Assembly: GCF_011813015.1 (NCBI RefSeq)
Contig: NZ_QHLQ01000002.1
Coordinates: 310,001-374,000 of the forward strand
Reading direction: 5' to 3'
DNA: 64,000 bases
Origin: Parasedimentitalea denitrificans
Lineage (GTDB): Bacteria; Pseudomonadota; Alphaproteobacteria; Rhodobacterales; Rhodobacteraceae
Within the stretch, counting starts at the first letter, position 1. Each line of letters opens with the position of its first letter. Below, in pieces: positions 16,652-26,762 of this stretch. The position numbers and the translations under genes are program-made. Below the pieces are notes generated by a model. That model saw only the letters and a list, made by a program, of their open reading frames with translations, was not told the DNA's origin and made no database searches.

Positions 16652-18133
16652 ATGTTTTTTCAGGCTGTAACCAGCAAGATTTCAGTTGATCCTAGTGCGG
16701 AAAAGGCGTCGCTCAAGCGAAGTTCTGCAAAAGGGAACGGGTATCCCAATGCCCAGTTTCTTCCGCGCAAACCCCGAAATTTCTTATGGCGTTGCGGCAG
16801 ATACACCGTGTTCTTTCTGTGCTGGTGTGTTGGGATCTGGATGCCAATATTCACCTACCTCACAACGACACCTCCGAAATTCACATCCAAGATGGCACTG
16901 ATCTTACCAGGATCAGGCGCTTCAGCATCAATCAACTTAGAGAGCATCGGCCAGGCTTCTTCTTTTGCATCTTCGGCCTTTGCCTCTCCCTCGGTCAGCC
17001 CAACTCAAACATATAAACGCCTTATCACCGCCGACCGTATTCGACTGGCCGCGGCAGAAAGCCTGAACCTAGACCTTACCGAGTTACCGGTCCCAACAAT
17101 TGACCTAGTAGACCAAACCGGACTGATACGAGTGGAATTGACCGGTCCCAGCCCCACAGATGCGCAATTGCGGGCCGAAGCCATCCTGCAGGCTTTTCAA
17201 AGCGAACTAACGCTGCTCCGAAATGACGAACTCAAAATGCGCGAGCAAAGTTCAGTTTCAGCCATCGACGATTACCGAACATCGGTAATTGCAACCCGTG
17301 TCGACATCGACCGTTTACAGCAGGAAACCGGTTTTCTGTCCAAAGATCAGTTTACTGCCCAAGTCCGCGAGAACGACGCTTTGCGGGTTCTGACCGAAAA
17401 TGCAAAAGTCAGACTCCTTGAAAAAACTGCTTATGTCAAAGCGTTGGAGGAAACTTTAGGCCTTCCTGCACAAACGGCAGCCCGGGTTTTGAACCTCTAC
17501 TCCGACAACAGTTACCTAACTTTCTCTAAGGACGCCTCGGACAAGGCTGCAGTTCTTGCTGAAATGCGCTCGATCTACGGCAGCCAGCACCCGCGTGTAG
17601 TTGAGGCCCTTGCTCAGTACACTCTTGCGCAGAAGTCACTTGTGTCGATTGCCGTTGCGCTGACCGGGCTTAGCAAGTCCGAGATCCTGAACCTGGAAAT
17701 GTCCCAAAAAAGCGACCGCACGGATCTGCTGGCGGATCTGGTGCGCAATGAGGCGGCTCGGCAAGGGGCGAGTGCAGAATTTGAAACCTTGCACAAGCGA
17801 TGCTTGGAGGAGCGTTTAAAACTGGAGAAAATTGCACCGATGGCGGCCCAGCTCGAGGATCTGCAACGCGACTTTCGTGTATCCGAAGCGGTTTTCACGT
17901 CAGCCATCGCACGCGGCCAATCATCCAAGGTCGACGTCTATGCATCCTACCCTCTGGTTCAGGTGCTAGAGGCCCCTTCTTTGCCTGTAAAACCTTCCTC
18001 GCCGCGCCGCATGCTGACTATAGCCGTCGGCGTCGCTGCAACGCTTTGCGTTATCTTCTCACTCACACTGGGCTGGGCACGCTTTGGAATTATCAACTGG
18101 CTGATAGCGCGCCGCGAGGAACGTCGAGCATGA
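16652..18133 (+). CDS. Wzz/GumC-type polysaccharide chain-length / co-polymerase protein
   Basis: An inner-membrane protein of 493 residues with the polysaccharide co-polymerase layout. A cytoplasmic N-terminus is followed by a membrane segment near residues 48-70, a Wzz-like N-terminal domain with KFTSKMALILPGSG, a long helical periplasmic region (about 190-420) with coiled-coil character, and a second membrane segment near 450-475 preceded by APSLPVKPSSPRR. The short C-terminal tail has no Walker motifs or tyrosine cluster, so no autokinase domain is fused, and no separate Wzc-type kinase or phosphatase gene is seen in the locus. The stop overlaps the next gene (ATGA). Confidence 0.85.
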   Translation: MFFQAVTSKISVDPSAEKASLKRSSAKGNGYPNAQFLPRKPRNFLWRCGRYTVFFLCWCVGIWMPIFTYLTTTPPKFTSKMALILPGSGASASINLESIGQASSFASSAFASPSVSPTQTYKRLITADRIRLAAAESLNLDLTELPVPTIDLVDQTGLIRVELTGPSPTDAQLRAEAILQAFQSELTLLRNDELKMREQSSVSAIDDYRTSVIATRVDIDRLQQETGFLSKDQFTAQVRENDALRVLTENAKVRLLEKTAYVKALEETLGLPAQTAARVLNLYSDNSYLTFSKDASDKAAVLAEMRSIYGSQHPRVVEALAQYTLAQKSLVSIAVALTGLSKSEILNLEMSQKSDRTDLLADLVRNEAARQGASAEFETLHKRCLEERLKLEKIAPMAAQLEDLQRDFRVSEAVFTSAIARGQSSKVDVYASYPLVQVLEAPSLPVKPSSPRRMLTIAVGVAATLCVIFSLTLGWARFGIINWLIARREERRA

Positions 18134-19401
18134 GCAGCATTGTTCCACAGAACCCGGCTGAGACAATGGTCTACAAGACCCTGATCTGGACATGGCCGTT
18201 CTACGCGGTAGGTGCGCTCTATATCGTTGGTCCTGTTCTGGGATGGATGTTGGGAGGTTTGGCCATTGTGGTGGCCTATCTGGGGGCCGCTGTCCGAGAA
18301 GACCTGCGTGCCACCACGCCAATCCCGCCAGTAGTTTGGGCCTGGATCATCGGAATGCTAGCAATGCTCGTCATCCTGTGGATTGGACTTTTAAATTTTC
18401 AGTTCGGAACCAAGACGATCATCAGATCCTCAATCGGCTGGGCAAAAGGTTGGGCACTCATGGCGTTATTCCCGTTGGCAGGCGCAGTATTGCCAATCCG
18501 GCGGGAAATTTTGATACGCGGTCAATGTGTGGTCGGTCTGTGGATACTGTGCCTTGCGCCACTACTACTGGTCGCCCCCTACATTGGCTTGCCTGAAAAA
18601 ATCTTTATCTCACCACTCAAGGCGGTCGGCGGACCCGGCCCAGAATATTTTACTGTCTTTCTCTACACTTTGGACCCCGGTAATGGGATGCCTCGCTGGC
18701 AGTTCTATGCCCCTTGGTCCCCCTTCGCAGCGCTACTTGGAGTCACGATGGTTCTATTCGCTCTCGAAGAACAATGCACCCGCTGGAAATCTATCGGAAT
18801 TGCTGCCGGTCTCTTTTTGATCCTGGCCTCAAAATCCCGCATGGGGTTGGTCGGAGTGGTTGTCTGCCCCGCCATCCCACGCCTGCTGCGCCTATCAGCA
18901 CAGTCCTGGGCCTGGCAAGGACTGGCGGGATGTCTCGTTGTGGCGTCAATGGTTGCCGACGGCTTGATCAGCTCAGCACAGTCCAGCATTCACGCATTCA
19001 AATCCGCCCGATCCGACAGTTCCCGGGTACGTGCTACGTTGCAGCGTATCGCTACCGAGCGTTGGCAAAATGAAGCCATCTGGTTCGGTCACGGTCGGGT
19101 CGCCCCCGGTTCTCATATTGTGGAATACATGCCGATCGGCAGCCATCACACTTGGTATGGCCTGCTGTTTGTCAAAGGTGTGGCGGGGCTGCTTGCCCTG
19201 TTGATACCCTTTATCTGGCAAATCTGGCTGGGCGCTTCAGACACGGTACGATCCAATAGAGGCAGGCTCCCGTTTGGCCTAATGCTTGTATTTTTCCTGT
19301 TGTCTTTTGGTGAGAACATCGAAATTGAGGTCTACCTGCTTTGGCCCAGCCTGTTGATCATGGGGATCCACGCCAAAGAACTGGTCGAACGCACCGCCTG
19401 A
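18130..19401 (+). CDS. O-antigen ligase / Wzy polymerase-like membrane protein
   Basis: A 423-residue protein with about ten membrane segments. A large soluble loop before the last helices contains RATLQRIATERWQNEAIWFG, HGRVAPGSHIVEYMPIGSHH and TWYGLLFVKGVAGLLALL, the region conserved in O-antigen ligases and Wzy polymerases. The context (Wzx, Wza, Wzz, initiating transferase) favours a Wzy-type EPS polymerase. The ATG overlaps the stop of the Wzz-like gene by 4 nt (ATGA). Last plus-strand gene of the locus, convergent with the aminopeptidase. Confidence 0.75.
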   Translation: MSSIVPQNPAETMVYKTLIWTWPFYAVGALYIVGPVLGWMLGGLAIVVAYLGAAVREDLRATTPIPPVVWAWIIGMLAMLVILWIGLLNFQFGTKTIIRSSIGWAKGWALMALFPLAGAVLPIRREILIRGQCVVGLWILCLAPLLLVAPYIGLPEKIFISPLKAVGGPGPEYFTVFLYTLDPGNGMPRWQFYAPWSPFAALLGVTMVLFALEEQCTRWKSIGIAAGLFLILASKSRMGLVGVVVCPAIPRLLRLSAQSWAWQGLAGCLVVASMVADGLISSAQSSIHAFKSARSDSSRVRATLQRIATERWQNEAIWFGHGRVAPGSHIVEYMPIGSHHTWYGLLFVKGVAGLLALLIPFIWQIWLGASDTVRSNRGRLPFGLMLVFFLLSFGENIEIEVYLLWPSLLIMGIHAKELVERTA

Positions 19402-19449
19402 CGCCCTTCAAAGGCGACAGGTTATGGTTCTCTGGTCCCAGCTCCGCTC

Positions 19450-21264
19450 TCAAGTTGTAGCTGGCATCAACTTACCGCAGACCGAGGCCAGCCATTCACG
19501 TGTTGCGTCGCTGACCAATGGCGACAGCCGTTCCACGACCTCTTGATGGTAGGCGTTCAACCAACTCATCTCCTTAGGTGACAAACTGCCAATTTCCAGC
19601 ATGTCAGTCTGGATCGGCGCAAGTGTCAGGGTCTTGAACGATAAGAAACCATCCGCCTCTTCAACAACCTCAAACAGGTTCTCGATCCGAATACCGTACT
19701 TATCAGCCGCATAGAAACCTGGCTCGATTGACAGAACCATACCAGAAATAAGATCGACCGGGTTCACATCCTTACCAATCCGATGCGGATGCTCATGTAC
19801 CGCAAGGCAGTGCCCAATCCCGTGGCCAGTGCCATGGTCGTAGTCCAGCCCAAGATCCCACAGCGGACGGCGGCAGATTGCGTCGATGTGGTGCCCCTGT
19901 GTCCCCTTGGGAAAGCGCAAAGTCGCCAGTGCGTGAAAGGCTTTGAACACGGCGGTATAGGCGCGCGTGTATCCTTCGGGGGCACTGCCAAAGCAAAAAC
20001 TGCGGGTGACATCGGTTGTGCCGGTCTCATACTGCCCGCCACTGTCCAATAGATAGGGGTTCTCTGGCAAGATCGGAGCATTCTGATCAGCTGTTGTGGA
20101 ATAATGGCACATGGCGGCATTGCCAGAGGCGGCCGAGATGGTGCTGAAACTCTCGCTGATAAAACCCGCTTGGGCCCCACGCAGGGCAAAGATCTTCTCT
20201 TCTGCGTCTCGCTCACGCAGCGGCACACCTGTGGCGGCCTGCAAGGGAACAGTAGCGGCCAGCCATGCGCAGAACTCTGTCAGCGCAATGCCATCTTGGA
20301 CATGGCAGGCACGTAGCCCTTCCAGCTCGGTCGCGTTCTTTTGGGCCTTCGCCAAAGTCAACGAACTGGTTTCGTTGATCTCGACTGCCTGAACATCAGC
20401 AAGCGCAAGGCGCACCGCCATGGGTGAGAACCCCGGATCTAGTAGAACAGTTTTGCCAGCACCAACTTTTTCATGGATCGCCTTCTGAAAATCCCCTTGC
20501 GGCAGCACCGCAACGTTTTCAGGAAGAGCATCAAGGATCAGATCATCAAATTTCGACTGATCGACAAACCAGAACACCTGCCCTGATTGTTCCGCAATCA
20601 AAAAGGAATGCGGAACCGGAGTATAAGACACGTCCTGACCACGCACATTCATAAGCCAAGCGATGTTATCCGGCTGGGTTTCAACAAAGAAATCCGCACC
20701 AGCCTGCACCATGTGATCGTTTAAGTCTGCCAGCTTGTCGGCGCTGCTTTTTCCGGCAAATTGCAGCGGAAAGGAAGAGATACGCCCCTTTGGTGGTGTC
20801 GGTTGATCCTGCCAAATTACGTCCACCGGATTGCTTTGAAGCGGTACGAAATCTGCCCCGACGCTCGCGCAACTTTGGTGAAAACGGTCATGCCATGTGG
20901 TTGGCAGGTGCATCGGGTCGAACCCTACGCACCAATCTGATAACGCGTTGTTCGCCAACCAGCTTTCAGGTGGCGCATCGTGCAAGTGCCAATGTGTGAA
21001 CAGCTCACCTGGACATTCATTCGCTACCTGCACAGTATAGCGCCCGTCGACAAATACAGCGACAGTTTCATGCGTGACGATGGCCATGCCGGCAGATCCG
21101 GAGAATCCGGTGATGAACTTCAACCGCTCATCGTGCGGCGCAACATATTCACCCAAATGGGCATCAAAACGCGGAACAACAAAGGCATCTAGGTCACGTC
21201 TGACCATCTCTGCGCGCAGGTCGGCAATATGCTGAACAACTGTAGGTATATAAGGATCAAGCAT
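19450..21264 (-). CDS. Xaa-Pro aminopeptidase (M24B, long form)
   Basis: A cytosolic metallopeptidase of 604 residues that removes N-terminal residues preceding proline. Two creatinase-like N-terminal domains (start VVQHIADLRAEMVRRDLDAF) precede the pita-bread M24 domain. Metal ligands are visible in LLDSGGQYETGTTDVTRS (two Asp), HGTGHGIGHCLAVHE (His), LSIEPGFY (Glu) and GIRIENLFEV (Glu). The length matches the three-domain APP1/PepP-long family. The ATG at 21264 overlaps the end of the peptide-transporter ATPase gene by 8 nt; an in-frame ATG at 21285 is possible. Coupling to a peptide importer implies processing of imported proline peptides. Confidence 0.9.
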   Translation of the reverse strand: MLDPYIPTVVQHIADLRAEMVRRDLDAFVVPRFDAHLGEYVAPHDERLKFITGFSGSAGMAIVTHETVAVFVDGRYTVQVANECPGELFTHWHLHDAPPESWLANNALSDWCVGFDPMHLPTTWHDRFHQSCASVGADFVPLQSNPVDVIWQDQPTPPKGRISSFPLQFAGKSSADKLADLNDHMVQAGADFFVETQPDNIAWLMNVRGQDVSYTPVPHSFLIAEQSGQVFWFVDQSKFDDLILDALPENVAVLPQGDFQKAIHEKVGAGKTVLLDPGFSPMAVRLALADVQAVEINETSSLTLAKAQKNATELEGLRACHVQDGIALTEFCAWLAATVPLQAATGVPLRERDAEEKIFALRGAQAGFISESFSTISAASGNAAMCHYSTTADQNAPILPENPYLLDSGGQYETGTTDVTRSFCFGSAPEGYTRAYTAVFKAFHALATLRFPKGTQGHHIDAICRRPLWDLGLDYDHGTGHGIGHCLAVHEHPHRIGKDVNPVDLISGMVLSIEPGFYAADKYGIRIENLFEVVEEADGFLSFKTLTLAPIQTDMLEIGSLSPKEMSWLNAYHQEVVERLSPLVSDATREWLASVCGKLMPATT

Positions 21265-22255
21265 GTTTACTGATTTCTTCAGCATGATGGCAGGCGACTT
21301 CTCCACGGCCTGACAGCGCACGCAGCCCCGGTACTTTGGCTTTACAAAGTTCGGTCACATGGCGACAGCGTACATGAAATGGACAGCCAGGCGGCACGTT
21401 CAATGGTGACGGCAACTCGCCTTGCAGTCGGATTGCATCCCCCTTGTCATCAGGATCAAGCGAGGGCGCAGCACTAAGCAGAGCCTGCGAATAGGGGTGC
21501 GAAGGATTGGAGAATAACGTCTCACTGTCGCCCACTTCGACGATCCGGCCCAAATAGATAACGGCGACTCGGTTTGACACATGGCGGACCAGTCGCAGAT
21601 CATGGGCAACAAATAGGATTGTTAGGTTCAGCTGATCCTGTAGTTCCAGCAGCAGATTAACCACCTGCGCCTGCACTGACACATCAAGTGCCGAGACAAG
21701 CTCATCAGCAATCAGAACCTCGGGCTCAACCGCTAGTGCCCGCGCAATTGCGATACGCTGGCGCTGACCGCCCGAAAACTCGTGCGGTAGTTTGCCTGCC
21801 GCATCCTGCGGCAATCGAACAAGGTCTAACAGTTCAGCAACACGAGATGGGATCTCAGCCTCGGGGCGCATGTTGTGCACACTCAGCGCCTCGGACAGAA
21901 TCTGGCCGGTTGTCATACGCGGATTGAGGGAGGAATACGGGTCCTGAAACATCATCTGAACCCGGCGATTATAGCTACGGTCAGCTTTTGCATCAGCGGC
22001 AAAGATATCTTGGCCGTCAAAGTGAATAGAGCCGTTCTGTGGTTCGTACAAACGCACGATGCAGCGGGCCAAAGTGGATTTACCGCAACCGGATTCGCCA
22101 ACAACGCCCAGCGTTTCGCCCTTGTGCAACTGAAGGCTAACACCGTTCAGCGCTCTGACCACCCTCCCCGGCCGCTTCTTCACAAAATCGACTAGAGACC
22201 GGGAAACCGGAAACTCCAGTTCGATGTCTTTGATGTCCATCACAGTCTGTGTCAT
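21257..22255 (-). CDS. Peptide ABC transporter ATP-binding protein (OppF/DppF type)
   Basis: Second ATPase of an Opp/Dpp importer, 332 residues. Walker A is GESGCGKST, the signature HEFSGGQRQRIAIARAL, Walker B VLIADELVSALDVS. The C-terminal oligopeptide-transporter extension (PSPLNVPPGCPFHVRCRHVT) carries the cysteine motif of the family. Its first codons overlap the stop of the partner ATPase by 4 nt. Confidence 0.9.
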   Translation of the reverse strand: MTQTVMDIKDIELEFPVSRSLVDFVKKRPGRVVRALNGVSLQLHKGETLGVVGESGCGKSTLARCIVRLYEPQNGSIHFDGQDIFAADAKADRSYNRRVQMMFQDPYSSLNPRMTTGQILSEALSVHNMRPEAEIPSRVAELLDLVRLPQDAAGKLPHEFSGGQRQRIAIARALAVEPEVLIADELVSALDVSVQAQVVNLLLELQDQLNLTILFVAHDLRLVRHVSNRVAVIYLGRIVEVGDSETLFSNPSHPYSQALLSAAPSLDPDDKGDAIRLQGELPSPLNVPPGCPFHVRCRHVTELCKAKVPGLRALSGRGEVACHHAEEISKHA

Positions 22256-23244
22256 GCGGCTGCTCCCTGCGCATCGGTGACTGGGTTAAAACAAGCAACA
22301 GACCGGCCCTGCGCGATGCTTTCAAGCGGTGGGCGCGTTGCCATGCAGCTATCCGTCCGGCTTTGGCAGCGTGGAGCAAAAGCGCACCCCTGTGGCAATG
22401 CCTCAAGGCTGGGTGGCGTTCCGGGCACCGTATACAGCTGGCTACGTGGTGGAACATTCTGTGGCACTGACCGCATCAGGCCAACAGTGTAAGGATGACG
22501 GGGCGCACGCAAAACCTGGCGCACATCGCCCTGCTCTACGATACGGCCGGCATACATAACGGCAGCTTTGTTACAGGTCTGCGCGACAACGCCCAGATCG
22601 TGAGTGACAAGGATCACCCCCATCGATAGCTCATCCGCAAGTGACAGGATCAGATCAAGGATCTGCGCCTGAATGGTTACATCCAGTGCGGTGGTCGGCT
22701 CATCCGCCAAAAGAAGTTTTGGATTAGCGGCCAGCGCAATGGCGATCATCACCCGCTGGCGCATGCCACCGGAAAACTGGTGCGGGTATTCTTCCAACCG
22801 CGAGGCGGCAGCGGGAATGCCGACATGGTCTAGCATCTCAATAGCACGGTCCCGACGCGCAGCCCGATTCAGATCCGTATGGGCCTTCAGCGTTTCGGTC
22901 AGTTGCATGCCGACCGTCAACAGCGGGTTGAGCGACGTCATCGGCTCCTGAAAAATCATCGCAATGTCGCGGCCTCGGATATGGCGCAGTTTGCGTTCCG
23001 GCATCTGAGCAATATCCTGCCCCATCCATTTAACACTGCCAGTTACATCGCCATAACGACGCGACAGCCCTAGGATTGAACGCAGGGTCACACTCTTGCC
23101 GGACCCGCTTTCGCCCACAAGGCCAAGCACTTCGCCCTTGCCGACATTAAAGCTCACATCGCGGACCGCGGGCAGTGCAACACCGCCACGGGTGAACGTC
23201 GTGCAGAGGTTTTCGACCTCTAGAATTGGTTGAGTATCACTCAT
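22252..23244 (-). CDS. Peptide ABC transporter ATP-binding protein (OppD/DppD type)
   Basis: First ATPase of the Opp/Dpp importer, 330 residues. Walker A is GESGSGKSV, the signature HQFSGGMRQRVMIAIAL, Walker B LLLADEPTTALDVT, and the C-terminal extension has EALPQGCAFAPRCQSRTDSC. ATG 23244 is preferred; a 17-codon extension upstream would run into the end of the permease gene. It lies 10 nt after that permease. Confidence 0.9.
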   Translation of the reverse strand: MSDTQPILEVENLCTTFTRGGVALPAVRDVSFNVGKGEVLGLVGESGSGKSVTLRSILGLSRRYGDVTGSVKWMGQDIAQMPERKLRHIRGRDIAMIFQEPMTSLNPLLTVGMQLTETLKAHTDLNRAARRDRAIEMLDHVGIPAAASRLEEYPHQFSGGMRQRVMIAIALAANPKLLLADEPTTALDVTIQAQILDLILSLADELSMGVILVTHDLGVVAQTCNKAAVMYAGRIVEQGDVRQVLRAPRHPYTVGLMRSVPQNVPPRSQLYTVPGTPPSLEALPQGCAFAPRCQSRTDSCMATRPPLESIAQGRSVACFNPVTDAQGAAA

Positions 23245-23254
23245 ATTTCGTTCC

Positions 23255-24121
23255 TCATCCACGGGGGCGCAGCAGGTCTGCCAGGCCATCGCCAAGCAAG
23301 GAAAAGCCGAGACCGGTCAGGACAATAGCGATGCCGGGCATCAGGCTGAGCCACCAAGCGGTGGTAATGAAGTTGCGGCCTTCGGCGATCAACACGCCCC
23401 ACTCGGCCTGCGGCGGCTGTGCGCCAAGACCCAGATACCCCAGCGACGAACCAAGTAGGATCGCCAGCGCCATATCGGTCATCCAATAGACAATCACCGG
23501 TGTGATCGCGTTGGGCAGCAGGTGGCGGAAAATGATGCGCCGGTCAGAGTATCCCATCACAACGCCTGCGCTGGCATAGTCATTGCCCATTTGGGCAATC
23601 ACTTCTGCCCGCATCAAGCGTGCGTAATACACCCAGCCAACCAGCGTGATCGCGATGTACATGTTGATCAGACCGGGCCCAAGCACAGCGACAACAGCGA
23701 TCACCAGCACCAAAAATGGGAAGGTGATGACCGCATCGACTACCCGGCCGAAAATCATATCAGCAAAACCACGGTAATATCCGACTAATGCGCCGACGAT
23801 TACGCCGATGGTCATCGCGAACACAGTGGCCAGAATTGCCATCTGCATGTTCACCTTATAGGCAAAAATCACCCGGCTCAGACTGTCCCGGCCCAGCATA
23901 TCGGTGCCAAAGGGGTGGGCCCAGCTTGGCGGCTGCTTTACTGCGACATAATCGATCAGGTTGGGATCATAGGGCGCGAACACGCCCGGCATCAGCGCCA
24001 GCATGGCTGACACTCCAATGATAAACGCTCCGATCAGGAAACCGGGTTTGCGCAAGGCCAGTTGCAGGCGGGTTTTCTGTGGGATCGTGGCTTCAGCGGA
24101 AAGTGCGGTGATATCGGTCAT
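23255..24121 (-). CDS. Peptide ABC transporter permease (OppC/DppC type)
   Basis: A 288-residue permease with about six membrane helices. An N-terminal OppC-type segment (YDPNLIDYVAVKQPPSWAHP then FGTDMLGRDSLSRV) is diagnostic, and the coupling EAA loop is near AEVIAQMGNDYASAGVVMGY. The start overlaps the stop of the other permease by 4 nt. Confidence 0.9.
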   Translation of the reverse strand: MTDITALSAEATIPQKTRLQLALRKPGFLIGAFIIGVSAMLALMPGVFAPYDPNLIDYVAVKQPPSWAHPFGTDMLGRDSLSRVIFAYKVNMQMAILATVFAMTIGVIVGALVGYYRGFADMIFGRVVDAVITFPFLVLVIAVVAVLGPGLINMYIAITLVGWVYYARLMRAEVIAQMGNDYASAGVVMGYSDRRIIFRHLLPNAITPVIVYWMTDMALAILLGSSLGYLGLGAQPPQAEWGVLIAEGRNFITTAWWLSLMPGIAIVLTGLGFSLLGDGLADLLRPRG

Positions 24122-25059
24122 GTCAGGCGCATCCGAGGATCAAGAGTGCTTTGGAAAAGATCAGTCAGCAGGAATACCACCGAGACCAGAACCGCGAAGG
24201 TCAGTGTTAGGCCTTGGATCAGCGGATAGTCACGGGCGAAAATCGCCTCTAGCATAAGCCGTCCGACGCCAGGCACCGCAAACACGGTTTCAGTGACCAG
24301 TGTGCCGCTCATCAGGTTGCCAATCGACAAGCCCAACAGAGTAACGGTGGATATCAGTGCGTTGCGCAGGACATGCCGCCCCAGCACCAGCCGGTCAGGC
24401 AAGCCTTTGGCGCGGGCAAACTGAACGTATTCAGCATCCAGAACCTCGATGATCGCAGAGCGCAGATTGCGCATAATGATCGCGGATGTATAGAGCGCAA
24501 CGGTGACCGACGGCAGGAACATGTGATGCAACCGTTCAACAAAGGTATCGCCATATCCGCCGACCGGGAACCAGCGCAGCTGCGCCGCGAGAAAGGTCAA
24601 TAGAATCAGGCCAATATAGAAAACCGGCATCGATAGACCGACCTGGAAAACAGTGCGGATCACCGCATCGGGCCATTTGTTGCGGTTCAACGCTGCCACA
24701 AAGGCAAGCGGACCGGCAATCAACAGCGACAGCGTCACGGCATAAAGTGTCAGAAAGATTGTGGTGGGCAGTCGATCAAAGATCACGTCGATCACTGGGG
24801 CCCGCAATAGGATTGAACGGCCCAGATCACCTTGCAGGGTATTGGTCACAAACAACCAGAATTGCACCAACATCGGCTGGTTCAGGCCCAAACGTTCGCG
24901 GATCGCTTCCAGATCGGCATCAGAGGCTCGGTCACCTGCGATCGCAATCGCTGGATCCCCGGGCAAGAAACGCACCAGAAGGAAAATGATGATCATGACC
25001 AGAAAGAAGGTCGGGATCATCAGCAGCAATCGTTTGAGTATGTATTGGATGCTGGCCAT
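24118..25059 (-). CDS. Peptide ABC transporter permease (OppB/DppB type)
   Basis: A 313-residue permease with six predicted helices. It begins MASIQYILKRLLLMIPTFFL and has the DppB-typical RFLPGDPAIAIAGDRAS and EYVQFARAKGLPDRLVLGRH, followed by GTLVTETVFAVPGVGRLMLE. It starts 63 nt after the binding-protein gene. Confidence 0.9.
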   Translation of the reverse strand: MASIQYILKRLLLMIPTFFLVMIIIFLLVRFLPGDPAIAIAGDRASDADLEAIRERLGLNQPMLVQFWLFVTNTLQGDLGRSILLRAPVIDVIFDRLPTTIFLTLYAVTLSLLIAGPLAFVAALNRNKWPDAVIRTVFQVGLSMPVFYIGLILLTFLAAQLRWFPVGGYGDTFVERLHHMFLPSVTVALYTSAIIMRNLRSAIIEVLDAEYVQFARAKGLPDRLVLGRHVLRNALISTVTLLGLSIGNLMSGTLVTETVFAVPGVGRLMLEAIFARDYPLIQGLTLTFAVLVSVVFLLTDLFQSTLDPRMRLT

Positions 25060-25122
25060 CCTTGCCTCCGTAAAAAAGTGGCGCCGCCGACGTAGAGGGT
25101 CGGCGGCGCGGGATCGCTGCGT

Positions 25123-26709
25123 TTAGCGGCTAACTGTTGCTTCTTCGAAGATGTTGTTGCCCAATGGAGTTTGGACATAACCTTCAACGGCAGTGGAGAC
25201 TGCCACGGCAAATGGTGTTTCGTACATGAACAGCAAAGGTGCGGAGTCTGCATAGAGTTTCTGCATGGTCTCGTACTGTTGTGCACGTACTTCAGCGTTG
25301 ATTTCAGTTGCTGAAGCTTCAAACAGGCTGTTGAACTCTGGGTTTTCCCAACCTGTGCCGACTGCTTTGGCAGTTGGTGTGTGTCCCAACCAACCAACGA
25401 CTTGGCTGGGATCGTTCACATCATTCACCCAACCATAGGTGTGGATATCAAACTCACCCGAACGGTTCTTAGCACCACGAGTTGGGCCATCGACCTGTTC
25501 AACTTCCAACGCGATACCCAACGGGGACCACATCTGCTGCAGAGCGGCAAAGATGGTGCTGTCATCGGTTGAGCCAGCCAAGGTGGTGAAGGTGATTTTG
25601 GTACCAGGCTCGATGCCAGCTTCAGCGATCAAGGCCTTAGCTTTTTCCATGTTATAGCCATAGAGAGGGCCCAGATCTGCCGACAATTGTGTCGCAGCGG
25701 CCATCAGAGGTGATGTCATCGGCTTACCAGCACCTTGCAGGACCAGACCAATCAATGCTTCCTTGTTGGTCGCATAGTTGATCGCCTGACGAACGCGTAC
25801 GTCTGCCAGTGGGTTCGGCGTTCCATCAGCACGGTTTTCCCGTGTGTTGATCGGCGAATAGATGATCCGTGTTGAAGGATACAGATTCATGTTGATCGAT
25901 GGATCAGCTTGCAGTTCTGCGACCCGCGAAAACGGGATGAACTCAGCAGCGTCAACTTCACCGGCCTGCAGTTTCAGGATCCGTGTGGCATCGTCTGGGA
26001 TGATCTGGAATTCAACACCATCAACATAAGGCAAGGCTTTGCCGTCAGCGCCCATTTTCCAGTAGTTCGGGTTTGCCGAGAAGCTCATGGAAGAGCCATG
26101 CTCAAAACCAGAAAGGAAGAACGGACCTGAGCCGACACCAGCGCCACCTGCAGCGAAGATTGCAGCGGATTTTTCCTGATCAGTCGCGCCTTCTGCGGCG
26201 TCAAAAACAGACTTGGAAACGATCGCAGTGTTGAACGTGGCCAGCATCGACAGAATTGTAGGATCAGGCGAGTTCAGCGAGATTGTGACAGTACGGCCAT
26301 CTGCTGTGATTTCTTTGATCGAACCCAGCAGACCTGCCCAAGGGCTAAGATCTGGGTTACGAGCGCGGTCCAGCGAAAATACAACGTCATCTCCGGTTAG
26401 CGGCGCGCCGTCTGAGAATTTCAGCCCCTCTTGCAGGGTCAGCGATACGGATAGGCCGTCATCAGACATCTCATGGCTTTCCGCCAGGCCTGAAACAACG
26501 GAATTTCCGTCAGGGCTAGAACGCAGCAGTGTGTCGAACAGGCTGCCAACCATCCAGATATCTGGGTTGCGGTCAGCATAGATCGGATCGATCAGCTTTG
26601 AACCATCATAGCGAGCGAAATTCAAAACTCCGCCGCGATCCTGTGCCATCGCTGGCATCGCAAATGCCGTTGCTGCAGCAACGGCCGCCGCTATTAACTT
26701 GCCTCTCAT
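25123..26709 (-). CDS. Peptide ABC transporter substrate-binding protein (SBP family 5)
   Basis: A periplasmic binding protein of 528 residues with a clean signal peptide (MRGKLIAAAVAAATAFAMPAMA, cleaved before QDRGGV). Family 5 features are the N-terminal GGVLNFARYDGSKLIDPIYA, the motif MSDDGLSVSLTLQEGLKFSD and DDVVFSLDRARNP. The ligand could be di/oligopeptides or nickel-like compounds; the downstream aminopeptidase favours peptides. An upstream extension of 27 codons in frame is rejected because the ATG at 26709 begins a perfect signal peptide. First gene of the six-gene operon; TAGTC palindromes lie about 55-90 bp upstream. Confidence 0.9.
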   Translation of the reverse strand: MRGKLIAAAVAAATAFAMPAMAQDRGGVLNFARYDGSKLIDPIYADRNPDIWMVGSLFDTLLRSSPDGNSVVSGLAESHEMSDDGLSVSLTLQEGLKFSDGAPLTGDDVVFSLDRARNPDLSPWAGLLGSIKEITADGRTVTISLNSPDPTILSMLATFNTAIVSKSVFDAAEGATDQEKSAAIFAAGGAGVGSGPFFLSGFEHGSSMSFSANPNYWKMGADGKALPYVDGVEFQIIPDDATRILKLQAGEVDAAEFIPFSRVAELQADPSINMNLYPSTRIIYSPINTRENRADGTPNPLADVRVRQAINYATNKEALIGLVLQGAGKPMTSPLMAAATQLSADLGPLYGYNMEKAKALIAEAGIEPGTKITFTTLAGSTDDSTIFAALQQMWSPLGIALEVEQVDGPTRGAKNRSGEFDIHTYGWVNDVNDPSQVVGWLGHTPTAKAVGTGWENPEFNSLFEASATEINAEVRAQQYETMQKLYADSAPLLFMYETPFAVAVSTAVEGYVQTPLGNNIFEEATVSR

Positions 26710-26762
26710 AGTCGTGTCCTCCCAAGACGATTGACTGTAAAATGAAGTATAAGATATTTTCT

